Assembly: GCA_900554565.1 (NCBI GenBank)
Contig: USHX01000001.1
Location: 28,369 to 92,368, forward strand
DNA: 64,000 nt
From: an uncultured Clostridium sp.
GTDB lineage: Bacteria; Bacillota; Clostridia; TANB77; CAG-508
Direction of reading: 5' to 3'
This document shows, piece after piece, positions 9,986 to 18,496 of the stretch (position 1 is its first letter; each line of letters opens with the position of its first letter). The position numbers and the translations under genes were made by a program. A model generated the notes under the pieces. The model saw nothing but the letters and a program-made list of their open reading frames with translations, was not told the DNA's origin and searched no databases.

Positions 9986-11719
9986 CTATTTTAGTCCCAA
10001 TTCACTTTTTATCATTTGCCAAACATCATCAGATTCCATATCCTTTTGCCAAGAGCCCACACCTGCTAGTTTATTTTCATTAACAAGAGAAACTTTTGCT
10101 TGTAAAGATTTAACATCTTCAATCCATATTTGTTTTTTATTAGTTCCATCAGAATATTCAACATAATATTGCTTTAATGTATCATCCCATTTTCTCTCAG
10201 TACCATCTGGTATAATTGAATCTAAATTTTTCATTGCTACAGTATTTTTACCAGTTAATTGTCCATTTGAATTTGTTGTCCAAACTCTTGTATAATATGG
10301 AATTGCAAGTATTATTTTATTTGATTCAATTTCTTCTGTTTGTAAAAATTTATTTAAGCTTAATTTTACCCAGTCATATCCAGCATTTGTTCCTGGTTTT
10401 GTACTTGATATTCCATATTCATCATATGCCATAAATACTATATAATCTGCAACATCTCCAATTACGTTTCTATCGAAGCATAATGACCAAGTTTCTCCAC
10501 CATCTGGTGCTGTAACATCTACAGAAGTTACCATTCCTATTTCTTTTAATCGTGGTGTTAATTCTATTATAAATCTTGAAAACATATTTTTATCTTCTTG
10601 CTTCATATTTTCAAAATCTATATTTACACCATCAAGTTTGTATTCAACACATTTATTTACAATACTTTCAATTAGTTTTTGTCTTTTTTCATAGCTATTC
10701 ATTATTTCAGATGTTATAGATAAGCTTGAGCTTGCTGCTTCCGCATTTTGAACCATTGGCCATATTTTGTACCCGTTATTGTGAGCCCATTCTATATAAG
10801 CTTTTCCTTTTTGACCAACATTTTCTTTTAACTCTCCATCTGTGTCCAAATAGAAAAATGCTGGTGAAACAACATTAACTCCATCTATTGTTGTCCCTGA
10901 TCTATCTGGTGCTGAACCATATTGAGAATAATAGTCCCAAGTTAAATTTATTTTTCCAGATATTTGTTTTTCTTCTTCCATATTTTCACGTACAGTAAAT
11001 TCATTTTCAATTTTTTTAGATTTTATATAACCTAATTTTCCATTTGCTGTTCTAATTTTTGTCCACCCTTTATCAGATGATACCACAATTACACAATCGC
11101 CTTTTTTTATTCTATCTACTGTTTTTGAAATAAAGTTTGTTGTTGATTTTACAGATACACTAGAATTTACTATTGCTCTTTTTTGCTCTCTATCTAATGA
11201 ATCCATTGTTACCACTTTTGTGTCATCAATATTTGCTATTTCAATATTATAAACATCTGACATTTCTGATATTGGTAGATATGTTACATTATCCTTTTTT
11301 ATTGCGTGTGCATAAATGTTTTTGTTTGAACCATTTATTTCTATTTCATTTTCTTCAAATCCTATTGTTGCAATTTTTTTCTCATATGTTGTAATAACTT
11401 TATTTATTTCTGTGTCTTCATATATGTGTTTATCAAAAAAGTTTGCAATATCTGGTTCTGATAAATATATTGTTCCATTTTCAATTAATACATTATTTTT
11501 CAAATTTGATGTTACATTTTTATTATTTATAACTAAATTTGTATTTTTATTTTTGTCTAAAATTATGAAATTATTTGCAATTAAAGCTATAATTCCAAGA
11601 ACTATTATTATAACTATTGTTATAAATGTTTTTATAATACGTTTTTTCTTTTTTTCTATTTCTTCTGCTGTAAGCCTTCTCTTCGGTTCTTTTCTTGATA
11701 TTCTTTTTCCTTTTTTCAT
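9986..11719 (-). CDS. Membrane-anchored GH18 glycosidase with SH3-like domain
   Basis: 577 residues: a basic N-terminus, one membrane segment (about 30-50), a region like the copper-amine-oxidase N-terminal repeat (about 55-165), an SH3-like segment (about 175-235) and a C-terminal glycoside hydrolase family 18 barrel. The signature DGVNIDFEN carries the catalytic Glu of the DxxDxDxE motif, and FMAYDEYG and GVGSWQKD are typical late barrel strands. Such proteins resemble spore-cortex lytic or wall-associated N-acetylglucosaminidases. A role in the spore or cell wall is inferred. It is monocistronic by appearance and reads toward the 9354-9899 unit. Confidence 0.8.
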   Translation of the reverse strand: MKKGKRISRKEPKRRLTAEEIEKKKKRIIKTFITIVIIIVLGIIALIANNFIILDKNKNTNLVINNKNVTSNLKNNVLIENGTIYLSEPDIANFFDKHIYEDTEINKVITTYEKKIATIGFEENEIEINGSNKNIYAHAIKKDNVTYLPISEMSDVYNIEIANIDDTKVVTMDSLDREQKRAIVNSSVSVKSTTNFISKTVDRIKKGDCVIVVSSDKGWTKIRTANGKLGYIKSKKIENEFTVRENMEEEKQISGKINLTWDYYSQYGSAPDRSGTTIDGVNVVSPAFFYLDTDGELKENVGQKGKAYIEWAHNNGYKIWPMVQNAEAASSSLSITSEIMNSYEKRQKLIESIVNKCVEYKLDGVNIDFENMKQEDKNMFSRFIIELTPRLKEIGMVTSVDVTAPDGGETWSLCFDRNVIGDVADYIVFMAYDEYGISSTKPGTNAGYDWVKLSLNKFLQTEEIESNKIILAIPYYTRVWTTNSNGQLTGKNTVAMKNLDSIIPDGTERKWDDTLKQYYVEYSDGTNKKQIWIEDVKSLQAKVSLVNENKLAGVGSWQKDMESDDVWQMIKSELGLK

Positions 11720-11801
11720 TATATTTCAAAACTCCTTTGTATTTTTTTTAAACTATATCATAAAAACCTAATTTCTAAAAGTCATTTAAGAAAATTTGTA
11801 T

Positions 11802-11874
11802 AAAAAAATCAATATACAATTGTAATAACAGCTTACAAATAATTTAGCTTTTCATTACATTATATATTGATTTT
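11802..11874 (-). terminator. Terminator of the metal-ATPase operon
   Basis: AAAATCAATATA (11805-11816) pairs with TATATTGATTTT (11863-11874), with a further AGCT/AGCT stem inside. A T tract follows on the minus strand. Confidence 0.7.
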
Positions 11875-11879
11875 ATTTT

Positions 11880-13964
11880 CTATTTTAATATTCTAAGTGT
11901 ATTTACAATTGTTATTAAAGTTGTTCCAACATCTGCAAAAACTGCTTCCCACATGTCTGCAACTCCAAATAGGCTAAGTAATAATATTAAAATTTTAACT
12001 CCTATTGAGAACATTAAATTTTGTTTTATAATTCTATTTGTTTGTTTAGAGATACTGATAGCTTCAACTATTTTTTCTAATTCATCTGTCATTATAACCA
12101 TGTCAGATGCTTCAATTGCTGAACTTGAACCAATTCCGCCCATTGATATTCCTATATCACTTCTAGCTAAAACTGGGCTATCATTTATTCCATCTCCAAC
12201 GTATGCAACTTTTTTGCTTGTTTTGTTTGAATTTAACACTTTTTCTAGTTCACTGTATTTGTCTTGTGGTAACATTTCAGATTTTACTTCATCTATTTTT
12301 ACATCATTTGCTATAACTTCTGCTATTTCTTTTTTATCACCTGTGAACATTTTTGTTTTTATTCCATATTGTTTTAATTTTTGAATTGTTGTTTTTGCAT
12401 CTTTTTTAATTTCATCGGTGATTAAAATACTTGCTAATACTTCATTGGCTATTTTTAAGTACAATGTTGTTCCATATTCTGCTTTTGCTTGCTCTTTGTA
12501 TTCTACAAAATTTGCATTTCCAATTAGCACTTGTTTTCCATCATATTTATATTTCAATCCTTTACCAGATACTTCTTCAAATTCTTGAACCTTGCTTGTA
12601 TCAGGTTTTCCATTTACTTCTTTTAATATTGATTTTGCAATTGGGTGGTTTGAAAAGCTTTCTCCCATTGCAAAGTAATTCATTATTTCTTCTTTGCTAT
12701 ATTCATTATTTAAAATATTGATTTTGCTTACTTTAAAGTTTCCTGTTGTTATTGTTCCTGTTTTGTCAAAGATTATTTGTGAAATGTCTTTTATTCCATC
12801 TAAATAGTCGCTTCCTTTTATTAGAATTCCTCTTTTAGAAGCTTTACCTATTCCACTAAAATAGCTAAGAGGTACTGATATTGCTATTGAACATGGGCAA
12901 GATATTACTAAGAATATTAATGCTTTGTATATACTTTCCATGTATGTTGTACCTTTTACAACTAAAGGCATAAACACTGCTACTAGTAATGCTAAACCTA
13001 ATACTATTGGTGTATATATTTTAGCTGCTTTTGCAACAAATGTTTCTGTTTTTGCTTTTTTATCTGTTGCATTTTCAACTAAATTAAGTATTTGGCTAAC
13101 TGTACTGTTTTCATATGTTTTAGTTGTTTGAACTTCTAGTATTCCTTGTACATTTATTCCTCCAGATAATACTTTTGAGTTTTCTTTTACTTTTATTAAT
13201 TTGCTTTCTCCTGTTAATGCTGAGTTGTCTATTTCTGCTTCTCCACTTTTTACAATTCCATCTAATGGTATTTTTTCTCCTGTTTTAACTAAAATTGTGT
13301 TTCCAATTTCTACTTCTTCTGGAGAAACTTGTTTTGTTTCTTCACCTATCTTTAGATTAGCATATTCTGGTTTTATATTCATAAGATCTGATATTGATTT
13401 ACGAGTTTTTCCTATAGCTTTTGCTTCTAAGATTTTTCCTATCTCATATAAAGCAATAACCATTACCCCTTCCATCATTTTTCCTACTAAGCAAGCACCT
13501 ATTACTGAAACTGTTATTAGAGTATTTTCATCTAATACTTTATTTTTAAATACTTGCTTCCAGCCTTTTATTGCTGTTTTATATAGTAATATAGTTACTG
13601 ATACTATTGTAAATATTGTCATTGCTAAATTTCCTAAATTTAAGTACATTCCTAAGAAATATATAGCTACTCCAATTATTAATCTGTATATATCACTGTT
13701 ATTTCTTGTGTTTTCTTCGTGTTCATGCCCCTCTCCAGTTTTGTTTTCATATACTAATACATCTGGTTCTAAAGATTGAACTATTTTTGTTATTTCCTCT
13801 TTTGGTTCTTTTTTGTCTGTTTTGAATGATAATTTTGATGTTGAAAAATTTACTGTTACATCATTATACCCTTCTGTTTGAGCAATTTTGTCCTCTATTT
13901 TTTTTGCACAATTTGCGCAGTCTAATCCTTCTAAGGTATATCTATAATTCTTCAATATGTTCAC
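11880..13964 (-). CDS. Heavy-metal P1B-type ATPase, Zn/Cd/Pb exporter type
   Basis: 694 residues. It has an N-terminal HMA domain with CANC (about residues 16-19), eight predicted membrane helices, the CPC motif in ISCPCSIAI, the phosphorylated Asp in DKTGTIT, the SNHPIAKS His-Pro motif and GDGINDSP. The last helix has ADVGTTL, whose Asp is the hallmark of Zn/Cd exporters rather than copper pumps. Translation starts at GTG 13964, overlapping the 3' end of the ArsR gene by 23 bases, so the two are probably coupled. It likely expels zinc, cadmium or lead across the cytoplasmic membrane under ArsR control. The exact metal is not visible. Confidence 0.88.
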   Translation of the reverse strand: MNILKNYRYTLEGLDCANCAKKIEDKIAQTEGYNDVTVNFSTSKLSFKTDKKEPKEEITKIVQSLEPDVLVYENKTGEGHEHEENTRNNSDIYRLIIGVAIYFLGMYLNLGNLAMTIFTIVSVTILLYKTAIKGWKQVFKNKVLDENTLITVSVIGACLVGKMMEGVMVIALYEIGKILEAKAIGKTRKSISDLMNIKPEYANLKIGEETKQVSPEEVEIGNTILVKTGEKIPLDGIVKSGEAEIDNSALTGESKLIKVKENSKVLSGGINVQGILEVQTTKTYENSTVSQILNLVENATDKKAKTETFVAKAAKIYTPIVLGLALLVAVFMPLVVKGTTYMESIYKALIFLVISCPCSIAISVPLSYFSGIGKASKRGILIKGSDYLDGIKDISQIIFDKTGTITTGNFKVSKINILNNEYSKEEIMNYFAMGESFSNHPIAKSILKEVNGKPDTSKVQEFEEVSGKGLKYKYDGKQVLIGNANFVEYKEQAKAEYGTTLYLKIANEVLASILITDEIKKDAKTTIQKLKQYGIKTKMFTGDKKEIAEVIANDVKIDEVKSEMLPQDKYSELEKVLNSNKTSKKVAYVGDGINDSPVLARSDIGISMGGIGSSSAIEASDMVIMTDELEKIVEAISISKQTNRIIKQNLMFSIGVKILILLLSLFGVADMWEAVFADVGTTLITIVNTLRILK

Positions 13965-14295
13965 GACCTTTCTTTACTATTTGTGATATATGTTCATCAT
14001 CTAAGCTATAATAAACTACTTTTCCTTCTTTTCTAAATTTTACTAGTTTTGATTGTTTTAAAATTCTTAGTTGATGTGATATTGCTGATTGTGTTGTTTG
14101 TACTATATTTGCCATGTCACATACACATAGTTCGTTTTCCATTAAAGCAAAAATTATTTTCATTCTTGTTGAATCTGCAAAAACTTTAAATAATTCTGCT
14201 AAGTCATATATTAAGCCATCTTCTGGCATTTTTTGTTTTACATCCTTTACTGTTTCTTTATGAATTACAGTATTTTCGCACATTCCTTCTTCCAT
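13942..14295 (-). CDS. ArsR/SmtB-family metal-sensing repressor (CadC-like)
   Basis: 117 residues from ATG 14295 (AGGAGA seven bases upstream); an upstream in-frame GTG at 14331 lies inside the operator and is not the start. Winged-helix core with the recognition segment SAISHQLRILK. The metal site ELCVCD (alpha-3) plus an N-terminal Cys match the CadC-type Cd/Pb site. The C-terminal helix has D-x-H, then H eleven residues later, then E, the alpha-5 zinc site. It represses its own operon with the ATPase until metal binds. The palindrome at 14313-14334 is the probable operator. Confidence 0.87.
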   Translation of the reverse strand: MEEGMCENTVIHKETVKDVKQKMPEDGLIYDLAELFKVFADSTRMKIIFALMENELCVCDMANIVQTTQSAISHQLRILKQSKLVKFRKEGKVVYYSLDDEHISQIVKKGREHIEEL

Positions 14296-14312
14296 GTATT
14301 TTCTCCTTTCTT

Positions 14313-14334
14313 CATATGAATGATTGTTCACATG
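14313..14334 (-). promoter_or_regulatory. Probable ArsR operator
   Basis: CATATGAA-TGATTG-TTCACATG is an inverted repeat with 7 of 8 matching arm positions, containing a TGAA...TTCA core like SmtB/CadC operators. It sits between the -10 box and the ribosome binding site, over the expected start of transcription. Confidence 0.6.
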
Positions 14335-14337
14335 TTT

Positions 14338-14366
14338 ATATTATGCTTATCTTTTTATTTTGTCAA
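14338..14366 (-). promoter_or_regulatory. Promoter of the arsR-ATPase operon
   Basis: On the minus strand TTGACA (14361-14366), 17 bp, TAATAT (14338-14343). Confidence 0.7.
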
Positions 14367-14455
14367 TACTTTTTTAAAAAGTTTTTTATCTATTTTTTGA
14401 ATCTGTGTAATTGGCTTTATTTCTAGCTTTTTGATATTAAGCTAATGTTTTAAGC

Positions 14456-14838
14456 TAAAAAAATAAGCCCTTTTACTAAGCTTATAGTAAAAGAACTCCT
14501 TCTTTTATTTAATTCATATTTTCATTGCATTTACGCAAAATTAATAATATTCAAAAGTGACCAGTAATTATAATTCTCGATTTATATTATATTATTTTCT
14601 TAATGCTTTTATGAAGTGTGTTTATACAATATAACATATCCCCTATATTTGTTATTTTCTTTTATTAGTTTGTTGTGATCTTTTTACTTATTATTCCCCC
14701 AAATAATAAGTTTTTTACTAGCCTTTTTGATATTATAATTTTACGCAAATTGTTTTCTTGAGTTTGAACTAGAATATTATTCTTGGTTCAATTTTAAAGA
14801 TTATTATTTATTAATCTTTAATTCTACAAAAGAAAACA
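14456..14838 (-). ncRNA. Candidate structured RNA or leader upstream of arsR, type unknown
   Basis: The 617-base stretch 14344-14960 holds no convincing gene. A minus-strand promoter (14845-14874) predicts a transcript starting near 14838, exactly at the 5' arm of a stem (14830-14838 with 14751-14759) that encloses two hairpins, forming a three-way junction. A further 9-bp hairpin lies at 14687-14710. The 3' end has two mutually exclusive hairpins: 14470-14478/14485-14493, and 14463-14468/14480-14485 followed by seven U. TTTACGCAAA occurs twice (14530-14539, 14740-14749). I found no hallmark of tmRNA, RNase P, 6S or SRP RNA, so the class is unknown. Confidence 0.4.
14687..14716 (+). terminator. 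Terminator-like hairpin on the plus strand
   Basis: CTTATTATT (14687-14695) pairs with AATAATAAG (14702-14710) around a C5A loop, followed by six T. No plus-strand gene precedes it, so it may only be an internal hairpin of the minus-strand RNA. Confidence 0.35.
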
Positions 14839-14844
14839 GTTAGT

Positions 14845-14874
14845 ATTTTATCATATTTCATTATGTTATGTCAA
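14845..14874 (-). promoter_or_regulatory. Promoter of the candidate RNA
   Basis: On the minus strand TTGACA (14869-14874), 18 bp, TAAAAT (14845-14850). Confidence 0.55.
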
Positions 14875-14924
14875 GTTTTTTCAACAAAAAACTCTCCCTA
14901 ATACAAATAGTTTTAGCCTTGTAT

Positions 14925-14953
14925 TTGCAATATAGTGTCTTTGGTTGTATAAT
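14925..14953 (+). promoter_or_regulatory. Promoter of tsaC; mRNA probably leaderless
   Basis: TTGCAA (14925-14930), 17 bp, TATAAT (14948-14953). The start codon lies only seven bases after the -10 box, so transcription should begin at or next to the ATG. Confidence 0.6.
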
Positions 14954-14960
14954 AAGAGCT

Positions 14961-15968
14961 ATGGAAACTTATATAAATTTAAAAGAAAAAATTGAAGAAG
15001 AAAAATTTAAAAATATTGGAAAAGAAATAAAAAATGGAAAACTTGTAATATTTCCAACAGAAACTGTTTATGGAATAGGCACAAATGGCTTAAATCCGGA
15101 AGCTGTTAAAAAAGTCTTTGCAGCTAAAGGAAGAAACTTTAAAAATCCTATAAATTTACTTGTAGGAAGTATTGATATGGTTAGAAAATTAGCTAAAGAT
15201 ATTTCACCACTTGAATACAAACTTATGGAAGCCTTTTTTCCAGGTCCATTTACACTTATTCTAAAAAAGCAAGATATTGTACCTAATATAGTAACTGGAA
15301 ATTCAGATACTGTTGGTGTACGTATGTCAAATAACATTATTGTCCAAAAGTTAATTGAATATGCTGGAGTTCCCATTGCTGCACCAAGTGCAAATATTTC
15401 TGGGGAATTAAGTGGTACTAGGTCTGAAGATATTTTTAATGACTTTGAAAATAAAGTTGACTATATTATTGATGGTGGTCAAAGTGACTTAGGAATAGAA
15501 TCAACTATAGTAAAAGTCATTGATGGAATTCCTCATATTCTAAGGCCTGGTAGTATTACTCCTGAGCAAATAAAATCAATTGCAGGAGATGTAATTATAG
15601 AAAATAAAAATCTACCTAGTAGCAATTTGAAACATTATCAAATAAATTCTAAAGCTTTATTAGTTTATGGGAAAGATATGTTAAAAGTAGCTTCCAAAAT
15701 CAAAGAAATTTCTCTAAAATATGCTTTTCCAGTAATTATAACTTATAGCGAAAATAGTTCTAATTATAAAGGTTCAAATATTATTGAACTTGGTTCTAAA
15801 TACAATTTAGAAGAAATATCTAAAAACATGTTTAATAAAATAAGACAAGCTGAACTTTTAAATCCTGATATTATTATAATAGAAGGTATTGAAAAAAATG
15901 GAATTGGTCTTGCTATAATGAATAGATTATTAAATATTTGTAATAATAATTTTATACTAGTAAAATAA
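14961..15968 (+). CDS. tsaC: Threonylcarbamoyl-AMP synthase (Sua5/YwlC/TsaC)
   Basis: 335 residues from ATG 14961. It makes threonylcarbamoyl-AMP from Thr, bicarbonate and ATP for the t6A37 modification of ANN-decoding tRNAs. The YrdC domain occupies about residues 15-200 (FPTETVYGIGTN, AAKGR, FFPGPFTLIL, APSANISG, IESTIV, LRPG), followed by the smaller Sua5 domain. A longer in-frame ATG at 14868 is rejected because it lies upstream of the -10 box. The real start has no clear Shine-Dalgarno and coincides with the predicted transcription start. It converges on the GGDEF gene with a shared terminator. Confidence 0.9.
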   Translation: METYINLKEKIEEEKFKNIGKEIKNGKLVIFPTETVYGIGTNGLNPEAVKKVFAAKGRNFKNPINLLVGSIDMVRKLAKDISPLEYKLMEAFFPGPFTLILKKQDIVPNIVTGNSDTVGVRMSNNIIVQKLIEYAGVPIAAPSANISGELSGTRSEDIFNDFENKVDYIIDGGQSDLGIESTIVKVIDGIPHILRPGSITPEQIKSIAGDVIIENKNLPSSNLKHYQINSKALLVYGKDMLKVASKIKEISLKYAFPVIITYSENSSNYKGSNIIELGSKYNLEEISKNMFNKIRQAELLNPDIIIIEGIEKNGIGLAIMNRLLNICNNNFILVK

Positions 15969-15993
15969 AAAAGCCTGGATTTCCAGACTTTTT
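15968..15993. terminator. Bidirectional terminator between tsaC and the GGDEF gene
   Basis: AAAAAGCCTGG (15968-15978) pairs with CCAGACTTTTT (15983-15993), with one imperfect pair that is a wobble on the minus strand. T tracts lie on both sides. Confidence 0.75.
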
Positions 15994-16003
15994 ATTTTTC
16001 ACA

Positions 16004-17122
16004 CTACCCCTTTTTTCTGTCTTGTTTTGTTTTTTGTTTATATACATACATTTGCTTATCAGCAATCTCCTGTATGTCACATATAGCATATTTCTCCTTC
16101 TCACCTGGATTATATCTAGCACTTCCATATGATATGTATGGAAACTCTTGAAATTTCTTTCTTTCCTCAATAAATGAGTTTATTAATTCATTTTTCAAAG
16201 ATTCTTCATTAAATTTATCTACATCTTTTTCTATAATTACTGCAAATTCATCTCCACCAATTCGATAACATCTACCATAGCTTTGATATTTTTCTTTTAC
16301 TCTTTGACCTACTATCTTTAAAATTTTATCACCATATGTATGTCCAAAAGTATCATTAATGTATTTAAATTCATCAACATCAAAAACAATAAGAAGAAAA
16401 ACTTTATCTTTCAATCTCTCTATATAATTGTAATAGCTATTTTGATTTAACAAAGTTGTTAAATCATCTCTTGCCCGAATAAGCTCATTATAATAAATAT
16501 AGACAAATGTAGATGCTATGGCTATTGTAAGCCAGCAGCTCTTTACATTTTCATTTGTTAATTGAATAGATACTCCAAAAACAATGAAAATTATTAGTGC
16601 TGCAACAATTATTTTGTTTTCATCTTGAAAACTTTTACTGAAGTTTATCAAATTTGCAAACATGTACAATGTACATATTACAAAGGTTAAGATATATACT
16701 TGATAAAAAATTTTATGATAACTCGACATTGGATCTTTCATTAAATAGAAAAATTCAATTAGCATACATGTCTCTTCAATTATCAAATATGTCTTTAGTG
16801 TTTTATAGAAAATATTGTCTTTTTGTTCTACTTCAAATAGTGTTTTTGAAGTTATAACTGGCATTATTGGTATTATAGCATATCTTGCAAACTTAGATAC
16901 TGAACGAATTAAAATATTTAACTCATTAATATCCAGCTTTATGCCACTTTCTAACGATACCACTACATATTCGCATGATGCTCCTAATATTATTAGAATA
17001 TATGTAATAATAAGACCTAGCCGTGCTTTCATTCCTAAATTTCTATTTAAAAATACCACTGTTATTAGTAATAACGATGTAGAAACTGTTAAAAAATATA
17101 TTACATGATAATAAAAGTCCAT
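16004..17122 (-). CDS. Membrane diguanylate cyclase (GGDEF), with two CGG codons read as triplets
   Basis: 372 residues from ATG 17122, with GAGGAGG nine bases upstream (a longer start at 17173 lacks a binding site). The N-terminal half has several membrane helices (about 10-195) of the 7TM sensor type. The C-terminal GGDEF domain starts at DDLTTLLNQ and has RIGGDEFAVII, so it should make cyclic di-GMP; no I-site (RxxD) is obvious. Codons 34 and 216 are CGG (17021-17023, 16475-16477). A +1 shift at either runs into a stop, so here CGG must act as an ordinary triplet or the gene is poorly expressed. That makes it the exception to the pattern in this window. Confidence 0.85.
   Translation of the reverse strand: MDFYYHVIYFLTVSTSLLLITVVFLNRNLGMKARLGLIITYILIILGASCEYVVVSLESGIKLDINELNILIRSVSKFARYAIIPIMPVITSKTLFEVEQKDNIFYKTLKTYLIIEETCMLIEFFYLMKDPMSSYHKIFYQVYILTFVICTLYMFANLINFSKSFQDENKIIVAALIIFIVFGVSIQLTNENVKSCWLTIAIASTFVYIYYNELIRARDDLTTLLNQNSYYNYIERLKDKVFLLIVFDVDEFKYINDTFGHTYGDKILKIVGQRVKEKYQSYGRCYRIGGDEFAVIIEKDVDKFNEESLKNELINSFIEERKKFQEFPYISYGSARYNPGEKEKYAICDIQEIADKQMYVYKQKTKQDRKKG
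16475..16477 (-). other. In-frame CGG (codon 216) in the GGDEF gene, not recoded
   Basis: The context is ATT CGG GCA. The frame is continuous into the GGDEF domain; a shift would reach TAA about six codons later. Confidence 0.8.
17021..17023 (-). other. In-frame CGG (codon 34) in the GGDEF gene, not recoded
   Basis: The context is GCA CGG CTA. A +1 shift would give GGC then TAG at once. Confidence 0.8.
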
Positions 17123-17343
17123 TTTATACTGCCTCCTCAAAATTAAAATGTTCATATATTTTAAACAAAACAATTATCTATACACTTGAATTAAGCGTAG
17201 TTTGTGTGAATTTTCTATTAAGCTTTTGCTTAATGGCTAATATTATATCACTTCGCACTGTTTATTTCAATGTTTTATGTCTCATTTTTTACAAATCTTA
17301 TTTCTTCGTTTATATAATTATTAAAAATTTTACAAAAAAGAAA

Positions 17344-17393
17344 AATATTAGTTTTTCAAAGGTAAAAATCTACCTTCTTCATTAACTAATATT
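17344..17393 (-). terminator. Terminator of the YihY/BrkB-like gene
   Basis: AATATTAGTT (17344-17353) pairs with AACTAATATT (17384-17393), with AAGGTA/TACCTT nested inside, then a T-rich run on the minus strand. Confidence 0.7.
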
Positions 17394-18214
17394 TTTTACT
17401 ATTTATTAATTTATTAAATTCTGCACCAAGAAAAACTGTATAAAAGCATGCATATGTCCACATCATAATTAACATTAAAGTTGTTAAACTTCCATATGTT
17501 AAAGAGAAACCTTTAAAAATATATAAGTATTTTGAGAATATATATGATACAACATTAAGTGATATAGCTCCAAAAATTGCTCCATATATTTGACTTCTAA
17601 AAGTTACTCTCCTTCTTGGCATATATTTGTATAATAACAAAAATATTATAAATGTTGTAAACACAAATCCTGCATCTGTTAAAACTCTAGATAATAAATT
17701 GTAATTTTCTATTTCGCCAAAATTATTTTGTAACATTTCTCTTAAGCTATTTCCAAACACTAAAAGAACTAGCCCTGCTACAATTAAAAATATAAATAAT
17801 ATGGTTTCAAAAAATGTTCTAAGTCTTAAAAATAAATCCGAATACTTTTTGTCATCATTAGTTTTATATACTGTTCTTAAGCCCTTGTTCAACGCAAATA
17901 ACCCTTTTCCCGCAGACCATATTACAAATATTATTGATATTGATACTGTCCCTATTGACTTTGAATATACTTCTTGTACAATTCCTAATACCATTTCGCT
18001 CATACTTTCTGGAATAATTTTTGAAATTATATCAAATAAATTTTGTGGCGCTAAACCTGTATATTGTATTAATGTTATTAGTAATATTATGAATGGTATA
18101 AAAGATAAAATTGTATAATATGAACATTGGGCTGAAGATTCACTTACATGATCTTCTTTCATGTTTTCAAATAATTTTCCTAATATTGCATACCCGCTTT
18201 TTCAAATATGTCAT
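17386..18214 (-). CDS. YihY/BrkB-family membrane protein, needs +1 shift at CGG codon 7
   Basis: 275 residues after joining. The family (formerly called RNase BN) comprises six-helix inner-membrane proteins of uncertain function. The segment SAQCSYYTILSFIPF, IWSAGKGLFALNKGL, the PRRRVTFRSQIYGA loop and YGSLTTLMLIMMWTY are characteristic. The frame open from the Met at 18162 lacks the N-terminal helix. From ATG 18214 (AAAGGG upstream) the gene reads MTYLKK, then CGG at 18194-18196. Skipping the C continues as GYAILGKLFENMKEDH into the conserved body, so I place the start at 18214. It lies between a small cupin-like gene and its own terminator. Confidence 0.82.
18194..18196 (-). other. Putative +1 recoding site: CGG codon 7 of the YihY-like gene
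   Basis: The context is AAG CGG GTA. Dropping the C gives GGG (Gly); the zero frame ends at TGA nine codons later. Confidence 0.75.
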
Positions 18215-18241
18215 TTTTCTACCCTTTCTAATAAATTTATT

Positions 18242-18391
18242 TTAAAAAGAAACTACTAATAACATTTTGGATCTTTCTTCTCCATAAACACTATGTGGTA
18301 TGTTTTTTGGCATTATTATTGTTTGTCCTTCTTGATATTCCACTAAATTTTTTAATTCTAAAACTTTTTCTTTTTCTATGTTTTTATACAT
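18242..18391 (-). CDS. Short cupin-like protein, 49 residues
   Basis: The gene opens at ATG 18391 with AGGAGAGGATAA in front. The second half (GQTIIMPKNIPHSVYGEE, then MLLVVSF) is the typical second cupin motif, with proline and histidine preceding the last strands. The first cupin motif is missing, so this is either a half-cupin that dimerises or a remnant of a full domain of about 110 residues. It lies 27 bases upstream of the YihY-like gene and may share its transcript. Metal or ligand is unknown. Confidence 0.5.
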   Translation of the reverse strand: MYKNIEKEKVLELKNLVEYQEGQTIIMPKNIPHSVYGEERSKMLLVVSF

Positions 18392-18496
18392 ATTTATCCT
18401 CTCCTTGTATATGCTACTATTCTACAATATTATTTTGTTTTTGTCTATCTTTTTGATGAGATATTCCCTAGTATAGTTTACCAAATATTTTACTTT

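Noticed and set aside
14296..14331. GTG 14331 as the start of the ArsR gene
   Set aside because: It lies inside the operator palindrome and has no binding site; ATG 14295 has AGGAGA at the right distance.
14456..14838. tmRNA, RNase P, 6S or SRP RNA in the gene-free stretch
   Set aside because: None of the conserved sequence blocks of these RNAs was found on either strand.
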